Positions 31,442-40,766 are shown, counted from the stretch's first letter. The stretch is DNA of 40,883 bases from Pseudomonadota bacterium (GCA_028873535.1 JAGWIJ010000016.1:1-40883), one strand, 5' to 3'. Program-made: numbers and translations. Notes: a model not told the origin generated them from the sequence alone.

Positions 31442-31873
31442 ATGCTGCAGACCCTGCTCGCTCCCCCCAACAGCGCCATGCCGCCGCCGGCCGGTCCGGT
31501 CGACAGCGTGGCCCAGGTTGCCTGCACGCAGGCGGCGCTTGACCTGATCGGCAAGCTCGCCGCGCGCTACGGACCGCTGATGTTCCACCAGTCAGGCGGC
31601 TGCTGCGATGGCAGTTCGCCGATGTGCTATCCGCGCGGCGATTTCATCGTCGGCGACTATGACCGCAAGCTGGGCGAGATCGGCGGCCAGCCCTTCTACA
31701 TCAGCGGTCCGCAGTTCGAATACTGGAAGCACACCCAGCTCACCATCGACGTCGTGCCCGGCCGTGGCGGCATGTTCTCGCTGGAGGGCCCGGAAGGCGT
31801 GCGCTTCCACGTGCGTTCGCGCCTGTTCACCGAAGCCGAATGGGCCTGGCTGGAGGCCAACAAGCGCGTCTGA
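31442..31873 (+). CDS. DUF779 family protein
   Basis: A 143-residue protein of the DUF779 family, regularly found beside acetaldehyde-type dehydrogenases. The conserved core is MFHQSGGCCDGSSPMCYPRG, with a Cys pair and a third Cys that could bind metal or a cofactor. A second conserved block is PFYISGPQFEYWKHTQLTID. No signal peptide. GGAGG lies 7 nt upstream of the ATG. Function is not established; association suggests a role in activity or maturation of the dehydrogenase system. A terminator stands directly upstream. Confidence 0.88.
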   Translation: MLQTLLAPPNSAMPPPAGPVDSVAQVACTQAALDLIGKLAARYGPLMFHQSGGCCDGSSPMCYPRGDFIVGDYDRKLGEIGGQPFYISGPQFEYWKHTQLTIDVVPGRGGMFSLEGPEGVRFHVRSRLFTEAEWAWLEANKRV

Positions 31874-31880
31874 GTCCGGC

Positions 31881-31903
31881 CCTGCCGCCGCCACGGCGGC
31901 AGG
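31881..31903. terminator. Hairpin between the DUF779 gene and mutY
   Basis: CCTGCCGCC and GGCGGCAGG form a perfect 9-bp stem with a 5-nt loop, 8 nt past the DUF779 stop. No T run follows, so termination is uncertain. It lies 48 nt upstream of the mutY start. Confidence 0.4.
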
Positions 31904-31950
31904 CCGGTGCATCATCGCGCCGGCAGGGCAAGGCCGGTATCATCACCGGG

Positions 31951-33036
31951 GTGCAAGCCGCCCCGGATTTTTCTTCCCGTCTGATCGCCTGGCAAGGCCG
32001 CCACGGCCGCCACGACCTGCCCTGGCAGGGCAGCCGCGAGCCCTATCGTATCTGGGTCTCGGAAATCATGCTGCAGCAGACCCAGGTCGCTGCGGTGATT
32101 CCCTACTACCAGCGTTTCATGGCGCGTTTCCCCGATGTCGCGACCCTCGCCGCCGCCACGCTCGACGAGGTGCTGGCGCACTGGAGCGGGCTCGGCTACT
32201 ACGCGCGTGCGCGCCACCTGCACGCCACCGCGTGCCAGGTGATGGCGGTCCACGCCGGTCGCTTTCCCGACCGCAGTGAGCTGCTGCAGGAACTGCCCGG
32301 CATCGGCCGTTCCACGGCGGCGGCGATCGCGGCCTTCGCGCGCGGTGAACGTGCCGCCATCCTCGATGGCAATGTGCGGCGCGTGCTGGCGCGCCACTTC
32401 GCGATCGAGGGATTTCCCGGCGCACCCAAGGTCCAGGCGGCCATGTGGCAGCTGGCCGAGTCGCTGCTGCCCGACACCGATATCGAGGCCTACACCCAGG
32501 GCCTGATGGATCTCGGCGCCACCGTGTGCACGCGTGCGCGGCCGCGCTGCAGCGCGTGTCCGCTGGCGGCAAGCTGCAGCGCGCGTGCCAGCGACGCCGT
32601 TGCGCGCTATCCGGCGCCGCGCCCGGCGCACGCACGGCCCGAGCGCCGGGTCATGCTGTGGCTGCTGCGCAGCCGTGCCGCTGACGGCGGCCTGCGCTGT
32701 CTGCTGGAACGGCGTCCGCCGGCAGGCGTCTGGGGCGGGCTGTGGTCGCTGCCGGAGCACCTGCCGGATGGCCTGCGCGTGGACGCGATCCCAGCCGGAC
32801 CGGCGCTGCACCTGACGCACGGCTTCACGCACTTCGTGCTGCACATCACGGCTGAACAGCGGCACGTGGTGGCAGACCCGGCGCCAGCCGGGCACGGCGT
32901 GCGCGAGCACGGCGACCTGCGCTGGTGCCGGCAGGCGCAGTTGGCCGAATTCGGCCTGCCGGCGCCGATCCGGCTGCTGCTCGATACCGCCTTCGCTGCC
33001 GACAGCGCCCGCCCCGCGTCCCGGCCCGGGCGCTGA
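31951..33036 (+). CDS. mutY: A/G-specific adenine glycosylase MutY
   Basis: A 361-residue base-excision repair enzyme removing adenine opposite 8-oxoguanine. Catalytic Glu38 is in VSEIMLQQTQV, the helix-hairpin-helix is LPGIGRSTAAAI (115-126), and the active-site Asp139 is in ILDGNVRR. The iron-sulfur cluster motif Cys193-X6-Cys200-X2-Cys203-X5-Cys209 is intact. The C-terminal NUDIX-like domain (about 225-340) recognises 8-oxoG. The start is GTG at 31951; the frame extends upstream without conservation and the ribosome site is weak. Confidence 0.95.
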   Translation: MQAAPDFSSRLIAWQGRHGRHDLPWQGSREPYRIWVSEIMLQQTQVAAVIPYYQRFMARFPDVATLAAATLDEVLAHWSGLGYYARARHLHATACQVMAVHAGRFPDRSELLQELPGIGRSTAAAIAAFARGERAAILDGNVRRVLARHFAIEGFPGAPKVQAAMWQLAESLLPDTDIEAYTQGLMDLGATVCTRARPRCSACPLAASCSARASDAVARYPAPRPAHARPERRVMLWLLRSRAADGGLRCLLERRPPAGVWGGLWSLPEHLPDGLRVDAIPAGPALHLTHGFTHFVLHITAEQRHVVADPAPAGHGVREHGDLRWCRQAQLAEFGLPAPIRLLLDTAFAADSARPASRPGR

Positions 33037-33196
33037 AACAGCGTGCAGCGCAGCCACTGGCGCCTTGCGGGGGTTCCACAACGCGCGGGAATGGCATTCA
33101 TAACCGGACGCCGCCTTATCGCCGGCGCCGCGCATCGCTAGCTTGTCTCCAGCCGGATCCCGATCGGGACCTGCCCCTACCTCTGGAGAACAGCTC

Positions 33197-34309
33197 ATGC
33201 AAAATACCAAAACCAAACGGCCGCTCGCCGCCGCCGGCCTGCCGGCCCTGACGGCGCTCGCACTGCTGACCGGACCTGCCTTGCAGACGGCACAGGCGGG
33301 TGCTGCGCCCGGCGCCGTCTATGTGCTCAGCAACCAGGCCGGCGCCAACACGGTGATGGTCTACGATCGCGCGCCGAACGGTGCGCTGGGCTATGCGGCC
33401 AGCGTGGCGACCGGTGGCAGCGGTTTCGGCAGCGGCGGCGATCCGCTCGGCTCGCAAGGCGCCCTGGTGTTGTCGTCCGGCCTGCTGTTCGCCGTCAATG
33501 CCGGCAGCAACGAGATCTCGGTCCTGCGCGCCAACGGCGACCAGCTGAGCCTGCTGCAGAAGCTGCCGTCGGGTGGCGTCGAACCGGTCAGCATTGCCGT
33601 GCACGGCCTGCTGGTGTACGTGCTCAATGCCGGTGGCACACCCAATATTGCCGGCTTTGTCATCGATCCCTTCCAGCAGCGGCTGCTGCCGCTGGCGGAT
33701 TCGCGGCGTCCGCTGGCCGGCGGCACCGCGGCGCAGGCCGCCGAGGTGAGATTCAGCGCCGACGGCAGCGTGCTGCTGGTCACCGAAAAGGGCACGCAGA
33801 CTGTCGACAGCTATGATGTCGGTGCAGGCGGCTATGCCGACGGCCCCAGGTCCACCCCCTCAGCCGGCAAGGTTCCCTTCGGCTTCGCGACCACCCGGCG
33901 CGGCCACGCCATCGTGTCCGAGGCCGGATCAGGTGCCGTGTCTTCGTACGACATCGATGACGATGGCGGCCTTGTCCCGATCAGCGTGTCCCTGCCGCTG
34001 GGCCAGAAGGCGCCGTGCTGGCTGATCACCACGCGCGACGGACGTCTTGCGTTCACGGCCAATGCCGGCAGCGGTACCATCAGCAGCCTTGCGGTGGCGC
34101 ACGACGGCACGCTCACGCTGCTCGATGGCGCTGCGGGCCTGGCGGCGGCGCCGCTGGACATGGCGCTGACCCGCGACGACGGCTACCTCTACGTGCGCGA
34201 TGGCGGTGGCGCGGTGACCGGATTTGCCGTGGCCGAGGACGGCAGCCTCAAGGCCGTGGCGGCCGCCTCCGGCATCCCTGCCGGCGCCCAGGGCATCGCG
34301 GCACAATAG
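33197..34309 (+). CDS. Exported lactonase-fold beta-propeller protein
   Basis: A 370-residue protein with a signal peptide (ALTALALLTGPALQTAQA, cleavage near residue 34). The mature part consists of repeated blades such as GAVYVLSNQAGANTVMVYDR, LLFAVNAGSNEISVLRANGD and LAFTANAGSGTISSLAVAHDG. This pattern is that of the YVTN/6-phosphogluconolactonase-like seven-bladed family. Enzymatic activity is uncertain; many exported members have no known substrate. ATG at 33197 is chosen for TGGAGA upstream and for the signal peptide. It appears monocistronic and ends at a strong hairpin. Confidence 0.82.
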   Translation: MQNTKTKRPLAAAGLPALTALALLTGPALQTAQAGAAPGAVYVLSNQAGANTVMVYDRAPNGALGYAASVATGGSGFGSGGDPLGSQGALVLSSGLLFAVNAGSNEISVLRANGDQLSLLQKLPSGGVEPVSIAVHGLLVYVLNAGGTPNIAGFVIDPFQQRLLPLADSRRPLAGGTAAQAAEVRFSADGSVLLVTEKGTQTVDSYDVGAGGYADGPRSTPSAGKVPFGFATTRRGHAIVSEAGSGAVSSYDIDDDGGLVPISVSLPLGQKAPCWLITTRDGRLAFTANAGSGTISSLAVAHDGTLTLLDGAAGLAAAPLDMALTRDDGYLYVRDGGGAVTGFAVAEDGSLKAVAAASGIPAGAQGIAAQ

Positions 34310-34325
34310 CGGGCAGGCGCTGCCG

Positions 34326-34358
34326 GGCCGGGCGCTGGCGTGCCGGCAGCGCCCGGCC
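34326..34358. terminator. Bidirectional terminator between the beta-propeller gene and the LysR gene
   Basis: GGCCGGGCGCTG (34326-34337) pairs perfectly with CAGCGCCCGGCC (34347-34358), a 12-bp GC stem with a 9-nt loop. It lies between two convergent stops (34309 and 34375) and would serve both strands, though there is no T run. Confidence 0.6.
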
Positions 34359-34374
34359 GCACGCCTCGTCCAGT

Positions 34375-35280
34375 TCAGTTCAGCGTCGCACCCGGGGCAT
34401 GGCACAGTTGCCGGCGCAGGAAGGCGACCAGCGCAGCAACACGCGCCGAGCGACGCCGGGACGCCGGCTTGACGGCACGGATCGGCAGCAGCTCGGTGGG
34501 GATCTGCTGCAGCAGCGGCAACAGGCGGCCGGCCTGCAGGTCGCAGTCGACGTAGCGCATGGGCACGTAGCCGATCCCGAGGCCGTCCAGGATCGCGCCC
34601 AGCACGCCTTCGGAACTGTCGCTGCGGAAGCTGCCGGTGACGCCGATGGTACGTGTCGATGCCCCCTCCGGAAAAGCCCACACGCCCGCCTTCCGATGGC
34701 CGCCATAGACCACGCAGGCATGCCCGGCAAGGTCGTCCAGCCGTGCCGGAGCGCCGTGCCGCAGCAGGTAATCGGGACTGGCCACCAGGACCCTTGGCGT
34801 GGTGCCAAGTTCCTGCGCGATCAGGTTCGGATCCTGCAGGTGCCCCAGGCGCACGGCCAGATCGATGCCCTCGCGGCTGAGGTCCTCGAAGCGGTCATCG
34901 AGGTGCAGGTCGATCTCGATCCCGGGGTATTCGGCCTTGAAGTCTCGCAGGCGTGAAATCAGTTCGAGCCGGCCGAAGGCCACCGGCGCCGAGATGCGCA
35001 GGCTTCCGCACAGGGCCTCGCGCGAATCGTCGATGCAGTTCTCGGCGTCATCCAGCGTCTGCAGCAGTTCGTGGCAATGCGCCAGGAAGCGGCGGCCGGC
35101 GTCGGTCAGGGCCAGCGCGCGCGTGCTGCGTTCCAGCAGGCGCGCCCCGACTTCGCCCTCCAGCCAGGCGATGCGCTTGCTCACTGCGGGTTGCGATGTG
35201 CCGAGCTCCAGCGCGACCGCGGTGAAGCTGCCGGTCTCGACGGCGCGCACGAAGCTGCGAATGGCGGTGATGCGGTCCAT
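34375..35280 (-). CDS. LysR-family transcriptional regulator
   Basis: A 301-residue LysR regulator of the CrgA/DmlR-like group. The helix-turn-helix is at about residues 15-45 (GSFTAVALELGTSQPAVSKR), followed by a linker helix and the effector-binding domain starting GSLRISAPVAFGR. Its ligand is unknown. It diverges from the DUF5666-type lipoprotein gene, and a dyad at 35333-35352 lies between them, the usual arrangement for a regulator of its neighbour and of itself. Confidence 0.9.
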   Translation of the reverse strand: MDRITAIRSFVRAVETGSFTAVALELGTSQPAVSKRIAWLEGEVGARLLERSTRALALTDAGRRFLAHCHELLQTLDDAENCIDDSREALCGSLRISAPVAFGRLELISRLRDFKAEYPGIEIDLHLDDRFEDLSREGIDLAVRLGHLQDPNLIAQELGTTPRVLVASPDYLLRHGAPARLDDLAGHACVVYGGHRKAGVWAFPEGASTRTIGVTGSFRSDSSEGVLGAILDGLGIGYVPMRYVDCDLQAGRLLPLLQQIPTELLPIRAVKPASRRRSARVAALVAFLRRQLCHAPGATLN

Positions 35281-35332
35281 GTCGGTCCGGCCTTGAGGGA
35301 TGTCGCAAGCCTGTCGCGCCAGCCCCGGACGA

Positions 35333-35352
35333 ACTTACAGAAGGGAATAAGT
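35333..35352. promoter_or_regulatory. Small dyad in the LysR/lipoprotein divergent region
   Basis: ACTTA (35333-35337) and TAAGT (35348-35352) are complementary arms around 10 nt, an A/T-rich island in GC-rich DNA, 53 nt upstream of the LysR start. LysR proteins often bind dyads of this size. The rest of the 230-nt interval (35281-35510) shows no further clear signal. Confidence 0.35.
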
Positions 35353-35510
35353 ACGGCCACTCCATCGTCTGTGAACAGTGGTTGCTGCCAGTGCCGGAGG
35401 CCGGCGCCGATGTGCCTGCAGTCGAGGTGCGCGGTGCGCTGCCGGCACGTCCGGCCGCGACTCCCGCCACGCCTGCCCCCCGGGGCAGCATCAAATCGAT
35501 CGGAGGAAAC

Positions 35511-37187
35511 ATGCGAAACATCATTCTCGTAAGGTCCTGGGCCGGCATGGCCCTTGCCGCGGCCGCCGCCAGCGTGCTGCTGGCATGTGGCGGCGGTGGC
35601 GGAACGGCCGCCAGCCCAGCGGCAACGGGAGCTGCCAGCCCGGCTCTTTCGGCCGGTACCGTGACGGCTTTCGGCAGCGTCTTTGTCAACGGACATGAAT
35701 TCGACAGCTCTGCTGCCAGCGTGATCGATGACGATACGGGAACCCATGCCAGCGGCAGCGCGGCCGGCACCGCACTGGCGGTCGGCATGTCGGTGGACGT
35801 CACCCCGACGGCGGGCAGCACCAACGCAGCACCCAAGGCGCAGGAGATCCGCATCGTGCCGGTGGCACGCGGACCGGTCGATGCCTCCGATGCGGCAGCC
35901 GGGCAGTTGTCGGTGATGGGGCAGGTCGTCCGCCTGACCGCGGGCAGTGTCTTCAAGGATGCGCGCGCCTGTGTGCAGGCCAGTTCCAGCCCTTGCACAC
36001 CGATCACCGCCCAGAGCGGCCTGACCCCCAATTGCACCCAGGCCAGCGCCGCCAGCGCCTACGCCTGCAGCGCGACCGCCGGCGTCAGTTCCGTGCAGGT
36101 CTTCGGCTTTGTCGATTCCGCCACCAACACCCTGACGGCCACGCTGGTGCGCGTGATCGACAACACCAGCCCCGCGGTATTCCGGGCAACGGGTGCGATC
36201 ACCGTCGCCGCCAGCGGCACCCCGCCGGCCGCCTACACGATCAACGGCCTGAGCTTTGCACCGTCCACCGCGTGCTCGTCCACGCTCGATTGCAGCTTCA
36301 GCAGCGGCAATGTCGTCACGACGCTTGGTACCCTGGCGCCCACGCCCGCTGCAGCGACCAGCCAGCTGCCGATCCCGGTCGTGTTCGCGCCGCTGTCCTT
36401 GCATGGCAGCCGCGCCTCCAGCCTGACGGTGGGTGCCACTGTCGAACTCGAAGGCATCGTATCCAACGCCGGCGGCTCGACCTACATGCTCCAGGGCGTG
36501 ACGGTGACCTTGGCCAGCGGTCAAAGCCTGCCAGCCAATGGCGACACGGTCGAGGTGAGCGGTACCGTCACCAGCGCGGCGCCGCCGGCCATCACGGCCA
36601 TCAGTGAGAGCACCGAGGACAGCGCATCGCACCGGCAGGGCGGCGGCTTCCTGCTTGAAGACACCCTGGCCACCGGGGCAGTGACCACCGGCGTGCCCGC
36701 CACCACGCCGCCGACCTATGGTGTCGCCCTCCTGGGCACCAGCGTGCAGATCAACGCGCTGACCCGGATGGAAGACGAGACGGCCAACACCGCGCAGGCC
36801 TTCAACATCACCAACTTCGACAAGTACCTGGCGGCCGCCGCAGGCGGCATGCCGCATGTGGTGGTGCGCGGCTACATCGATACCAGCGGTAGCGTTCCGG
36901 TGCTGGTGGCGACGGAGTTCCGCATCACTGCGGTGCCGTCGGCGGGCAACTACAACGCCCGGGTCGATGGCAGGATCACCGCCATCAGCGGCAGCGGATT
37001 CAGTGTCGATGGCGTCGCGCTGACCCTGCCGTCGGCACTGGGCATTGTCGACGCTTCCAATCAGCCGGTCTCCGCCCTGGCCTCAGGCGACTACGTCCGG
37101 GTGCGCCTCAACGACACTTCCGGTGCGCTGTCCGTGACCCGCGTGGTCGACTTCGGTGCCGCGCACGCCCAGCAGGGCGGCGACTGA
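35511..37187 (+). CDS. DUF5666-type exported lipoprotein
   Basis: A 558-residue lipoprotein. The signal peptide ends in a lipobox, VLLAC, with Cys26 as lipidation site, followed by a glycine-rich linker (GGGGG). The mature protein is Ser/Thr/Ala-rich and built of repeated small beta domains, e.g. GTVTAFGSVFVNGHEF, GATVELEGIVS, DTVEVSGTVTS and DGRITAISGSGFSVDGVALT, resembling the OB-like DUF5666 repeat. Several Cys residues near 160-190 and 255-265 could form disulfides. Role unknown; surface or periplasmic location is inferred. CGGAGGAAAC before the ATG fixes the start. Confidence 0.83.
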   Translation: MRNIILVRSWAGMALAAAAASVLLACGGGGGTAASPAATGAASPALSAGTVTAFGSVFVNGHEFDSSAASVIDDDTGTHASGSAAGTALAVGMSVDVTPTAGSTNAAPKAQEIRIVPVARGPVDASDAAAGQLSVMGQVVRLTAGSVFKDARACVQASSSPCTPITAQSGLTPNCTQASAASAYACSATAGVSSVQVFGFVDSATNTLTATLVRVIDNTSPAVFRATGAITVAASGTPPAAYTINGLSFAPSTACSSTLDCSFSSGNVVTTLGTLAPTPAAATSQLPIPVVFAPLSLHGSRASSLTVGATVELEGIVSNAGGSTYMLQGVTVTLASGQSLPANGDTVEVSGTVTSAAPPAITAISESTEDSASHRQGGGFLLEDTLATGAVTTGVPATTPPTYGVALLGTSVQINALTRMEDETANTAQAFNITNFDKYLAAAAGGMPHVVVRGYIDTSGSVPVLVATEFRITAVPSAGNYNARVDGRITAISGSGFSVDGVALTLPSALGIVDASNQPVSALASGDYVRVRLNDTSGALSVTRVVDFGAAHAQQGGD

Positions 37188-37202
37188 CCACTGCCTGGCA
37201 CG

Positions 37203-37225
37203 GCGCGGCCGCTCAACGGCCGCGC
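37203..37225. terminator. Bidirectional terminator over the LON-domain gene stop
   Basis: GCGCGGCCG and CGGCCGCGC form a perfect 9-bp stem with loop CTCAA. The stop codon of the minus-strand LON-domain gene (37213-37215) lies in the loop, and the plus-strand lipoprotein gene ends 15 nt before the stem. A shared end for two convergent genes. Confidence 0.55.
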
Positions 37226-37794
37226 TGTTCGCCCAGGCAGCCCTGCAGCAGATCCAGCCTTGCCAGCGGGTCTTCCAGCGCCAGCGCCTGCTGCTTGCGC
37301 CCGATCGGGATCGGCAGCACGTCGGCGAGCCGGCACCCGACCCAGACCGCGTCGTCGTAGCGCAAGGGGCGCGGGAAATAGCGCTCGTCGGCATTCTCGA
37401 CAATGGCACGCAGCAGTCGCACCAGGTTCTCGTGCTGCGGTGGCACCGGCAGCGGCAGTTCGGGGGCCAGCAGTTCGATGCCGGCCAGGATCAGCCCCCC
37501 CGGGCTCACGCGGCGCTCGCGCACGCGGAAGCGCTCGGTGCCCTCGGCCACGATCTGCAGGATGCCGAGATCCGGCATGTCCCATTCCACGATGCGCGCC
37601 AGACAGCCTACCGGCTGGACGCTGGCGGCGACCCCGACTTCGCGCCCTTCCGTGATCAGGCACACGCCGAACGACGTGCCGTGCCGCAGGCAATCCTTGA
37701 CCATGTCCATGTAGCGCGGCTCGAACACGCGCAGCGGCACCAGGCTGCGCGGGAACAGCACGGCGCCGAGCGCGAAGATCGGGACCTGCTCCAC
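37213..37794 (-). CDS. LON peptidase substrate-binding-domain protein
   Basis: A 193-residue stand-alone version of the Lon N-terminal domain, without the ATPase or protease parts. It opens VPIFALGAVLFPRSLVPLRVFEPRYMDMV and has the conserved RFRVRE region. Such proteins are common in proteobacteria, with no firmly known role; substrate or adaptor binding is inferred. The start is GTG at 37792-37794, preceded by GGAGCCTGAG. It follows ubiX with a 1-bp gap and is last in the rapZ-ubiX-LON group. Confidence 0.9.
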   Translation of the reverse strand: MEQVPIFALGAVLFPRSLVPLRVFEPRYMDMVKDCLRHGTSFGVCLITEGREVGVAASVQPVGCLARIVEWDMPDLGILQIVAEGTERFRVRERRVSPGGLILAGIELLAPELPLPVPPQHENLVRLLRAIVENADERYFPRPLRYDDAVWVGCRLADVLPIPIGRKQQALALEDPLARLDLLQGCLGEQRGR

Positions 37795-37795
37795 C

Positions 37796-38494
37796 TCAGG
37801 CTCCGTCGCCGCTTCCGTGGCCGGCGGGCGGCAGCGGAACCTCGCCAGTCAACTGCGCCGCAAGGCGCTCTTCGCCCCAGCGCGGGCCCAGCGCGTGGCT
37901 GATACGCAACTGGTCCAGGATGCGCGCGACCACGAAGTCCACCAGGTCCTCGATGCTGCGCGGATGATGATAGAAGCCCGGACTGGGGGGCACGATCACT
38001 GCGCCCAGACGCGACAGGCGCAGCATGTTCTCCAGGTGCAGCGTGGACAGCGGCGTTTCGCGCGGCACCAGCACCAGCTTGCGGCCTTCCTTCAGAACCA
38101 CGTCGGCAGCGCGTTCGATCAGATTGTCCGACAGTCCGGCCGCGATGGCTGCCAGCGTGCCCATGCTGCAGGGACAGACCACCATGGCATCGGGCGGGTT
38201 GGAGCCCGATGCCACTGGCGCAAACCATTCCTCGCGCCCGAATCCGAGCAGCTGGCCGGGGCGCGCGCCATAGCGCTCCGCCAGCGAGCGCGCGGCCTCG
38301 GCGGCGCGTGCCGGCAGGCTCAGATCGAGCTCCTGGCGCGCCACCACCTGGGCGGCTTGCGAGTACAGCAGATAGACGCGCTGCCCGGACGCGATCAGCG
38401 TCTCGATGAGCCGCAGCCCGTAAGGCATGCCGGAGGCACCCGTGAGTGCCACCGTAACGGTGCCGGGCCAGGCCGCCGCGGAGCTGCCGCTCAT
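37796..38494 (-). CDS. ubiX: Flavin prenyltransferase UbiX
   Basis: A 232-residue enzyme that makes prenylated FMN, the cofactor of UbiD. Hallmarks are the N-terminal flavin segment [28 protein letters not shown] and the C-terminal [13 protein letters not shown] with SPGFYHHP. The ATG at 38492-38494 overlaps the rapZ stop (ATGA); an upstream in-frame start at 38530 is less likely. UbiX supports ubiD at 8202-9668 though they are 28 kb apart. Confidence 0.96.
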   Translation of the reverse strand: MSGSSAAAWPGTVTVALTGASGMPYGLRLIETLIASGQRVYLLYSQAAQVVARQELDLSLPARAAEAARSLAERYGARPGQLLGFGREEWFAPVASGSNPPDAMVVCPCSMGTLAAIAAGLSDNLIERAADVVLKEGRKLVLVPRETPLSTLHLENMLRLSRLGAVIVPPSPGFYHHPRSIEDLVDFVVARILDQLRISHALGPRWGEERLAAQLTGEVPLPPAGHGSGDGA

Positions 38495-39357
38495 GTCGCG
38501 AGGTTGCGGTGGATGATGCGCGCCGGCCACGCCAGCGACAGCCGCTCCGCCAGGCGTTCGACCAGATAGACCGAACGGTGCTGACCGCCAGTGCAGCCGA
38601 TCGCCACCGTGAGCACATCGCGCTCGTCCTCGACGAAATACGGCAGCCAGCCCTCCAGCAGCCGTGCCATGTCGTCCACCACCTTGGCGCTGCGCGGATC
38701 CGCCGCCAGGAACTCGGCGACCGGCGCGTCACGCCCGTCGAGCGGCCGCAAGGCCGGATCGTAGAAAGGGTTGGGCAGGAAACGCACGTCGAACATGAAG
38801 TCGGCCTCGGGCGGCGCGCCATGCTTGAAGCCGAAGGAGCACAGGAACAGCGTCAGCCGACCTGGCTCGGCGCTGGCAAACGCCTTGATCGTGCTGCGCA
38901 GCGCGTTGGCGCGCAAGTGGGTGGTCTCGATGCGCTGCGCCGCCGCCGCGAACGGCAGCAGCAGCCGCCGTTCGAGCGCGATGCATTCCGGCAGGGTCAG
39001 TCCCTCGGCGGCAAAAGGGTGCGGCCGCCGCGTCTCGGCATAGCGCCGGGTCAGCTCCTCGGTGCTGGCGTCGAGAAACACCAGGCGGACCTGCAGGCCG
39101 CTGGCGCGCAGGTCGGCGATGGTTGCCGGCAGCGCATCCAGGCTGCCGCGGTTGCGCGCGTCGATGCCCAGCGCGATGCGCGCCTGGCCGCCGGCGCGCA
39201 CGGCCGCGAGCACGTCCGGCATGGTCACGGCCGGCAGGTTGTCGATGCAGAACCAGCCGGCGTCCTCGAGCGCGCGCAGTGCCACGCTCTTGCCGGAGCC
39301 GGACAGGCCGCTGACCACGATCACCTGGCCTTCGCGATCCTCACTCGAAGCTGTCAT
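38491..39357 (-). CDS. rapZ: RNase adapter / P-loop nucleotide-binding protein RapZ
   Basis: A 288-residue RapZ/YvcJ protein. The Walker A motif GLSGSGKS is at residues 17-24. The C-terminal region has the family blocks FSFGFKHG-like (here [20 protein letters not shown]), [15 protein letters not shown] and [18 protein letters not shown]. In enterics RapZ guides RNase E to GlmZ sRNA; that role is not shown here. The 5' end overlaps hprK by 17 bp and the 3' end overlaps ubiX by 4. Confidence 0.96.
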   Translation of the reverse strand: MTASSEDREGQVIVVSGLSGSGKSVALRALEDAGWFCIDNLPAVTMPDVLAAVRAGGQARIALGIDARNRGSLDALPATIADLRASGLQVRLVFLDASTEELTRRYAETRRPHPFAAEGLTLPECIALERRLLLPFAAAAQRIETTHLRANALRSTIKAFASAEPGRLTLFLCSFGFKHGAPPEADFMFDVRFLPNPFYDPALRPLDGRDAPVAEFLAADPRSAKVVDDMARLLEGWLPYFVEDERDVLTVAIGCTGGQHRSVYLVERLAERLSLAWPARIIHRNLAT

Positions 39358-40312
39358 CGTCCGCTCCGTCGCCGGCTTCCTGTGCCATCAGGCGTTCATG
39401 GCGCTCCAGGAACTGGCGCGTGCTGTCGATGCCGCGGCTGCGCAGGATGAAATTGCGCGTCGCGGCTTCCACCAGCACCGCCAGATTGCGGCCCTCGGCT
39501 ACCGGCAGGACCACCTTGGGATACTCGATGCCCAGGATGGTCTGCGTCGAGCTGTTCATCGGCAGGCGCTCCATCGATGCCAGGTCGCCGGCCCCCGGCT
39601 TTTCCAGATGCACGATCAGCTTGAGGGTCTTGCGTGGCCGCACCGCCGTCTCGCCGAAGATCGAGCGGATGTTGATCACGCCCAGTCCGCGCACTTCGAG
39701 GAAGTCGCGCAGCAGGGGCGGGCAGCGGCCCTGCAGCGTGGTCGGGCCGATGTGGTAGAGCTCGACGACGTCGTCGGCCACCAGGCCGTGGCCACGGCTG
39801 ATCAGCTCCAGCGCCAGTTCGCTCTTGCCCACGGCCGAGCTGCCGGTGATCAGCACGCCCACCTCGAGCACCACCAGGTACACGCCATGCAGGGTCAGCA
39901 TCTCGGCCAGTTCCAGGCTGAGATAGTGGCGCAGCGAATCGATCAGGTTGGCACCCGGCCGCGGGCTGGCCAGCAGCGGCACGTTCATGCGCTCGCACAG
40001 TTCGGTGATGCGTCCAAGCGGAGTGCAGCCGTCGGCGAAGATGATCGCCGCCAGCGGCTCGGAAAACACCGCCGCCAGTGCGCTGTCGAGCGCCGGCCCC
40101 TGCAGGCTGCGCAGATAGGCGAGTTCCATCTCGCCGATCACCTGGAAGCGGTGCGGATGGGTCAGGTTGAGGTGGCTGATCATGCCCACGCGCGGGTTGT
40201 ACAGGCTGCCGAGCGGAACCGTGCGCTGGCCGCCGTGCTTGCCGGCAGGCCAGCTCAGGCCCAGACGCTCGCGATTCTCGCTATACAGACGCTGGACGTT
40301 GACGTCGGGCAT
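39341..40312 (-). CDS. hprK: HPr kinase/phosphorylase
   Basis: A 323-residue bifunctional enzyme that phosphorylates and dephosphorylates HPr on a serine. The P-loop GSSAVGKS is at 157-164, His142 in LHGVYLVV, paired Asp180-Asp181 (VADDVVEL) follow, and the signature near GLGVINIRSIFGETAVR is present. Its start overlaps the end of ptsN by 32 bp. In proteobacteria this gene belongs to the regulatory nitrogen-PTS branch rather than sugar transport. Confidence 0.97.
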   Translation of the reverse strand: MPDVNVQRLYSENRERLGLSWPAGKHGGQRTVPLGSLYNPRVGMISHLNLTHPHRFQVIGEMELAYLRSLQGPALDSALAAVFSEPLAAIIFADGCTPLGRITELCERMNVPLLASPRPGANLIDSLRHYLSLELAEMLTLHGVYLVVLEVGVLITGSSAVGKSELALELISRGHGLVADDVVELYHIGPTTLQGRCPPLLRDFLEVRGLGVINIRSIFGETAVRPRKTLKLIVHLEKPGAGDLASMERLPMNSSTQTILGIEYPKVVLPVAEGRNLAVLVEAATRNFILRSRGIDSTRQFLERHERLMAQEAGDGADDDSFE

Positions 40313-40766
40313 GGGGCGACCATCCGGTCAGCAAGCGGTGGGCGTCGAGCGGGTCCTTCACGGCCTGCAGCGCTTCGCGCAGCTCGACATCGCTGAACAT
40401 CTGGGCGACCTCGCTCAGGATGCGCAGGTGGAATTCGTTGGCATTCTCAGGCGCCAGCACCATGAACACCAGGGTGACCGGCAGGCTGTCGGGCGACTCG
40501 AAGGGGATGCCCTGGGTGGTGCGCGCGAACACGCAGAAGGTCTCGCGCGTGCCGCGCAGGCGGCCGTGCGGCAGCGCGCAGCCCTTGCCGAGGCCGGTCG
40601 ATCCCAGCCGTTCGCGCTGGAACAGCGCATCGAAGGTGCTGGTGCGCGCAACGCCGTGGTCGTGCTCGACGCACAGCGCGAGCTGCTCGAACAGCCGCTT
40701 CTTGCTGCTCACATCGACGTCCAGCAGGACGTGTTCGGGTTTGAGGAGGCGGGCGATGAGTTCCAT
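40281..40766 (-). CDS. ptsN: Nitrogen-PTS EIIA component PtsN
   Basis: A 161-residue EIIA-Ntr domain protein, a phosphorelay end-point that regulates potassium transport, nitrogen and carbon responses by protein contact. The phosphoryl-accepting His67 lies in GKGCALPHGRL; LGSTGLG and LVFMVLAPENANEFHL are typical. The ATG is at 40764-40766. It lies downstream of hpf and overlaps hprK. Confidence 0.96.
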   Translation of the reverse strand: MELIARLLKPEHVLLDVDVSSKKRLFEQLALCVEHDHGVARTSTFDALFQRERLGSTGLGKGCALPHGRLRGTRETFCVFARTTQGIPFESPDSLPVTLVFMVLAPENANEFHLRILSEVAQMFSDVELREALQAVKDPLDAHRLLTGWSPHARRQRPASV

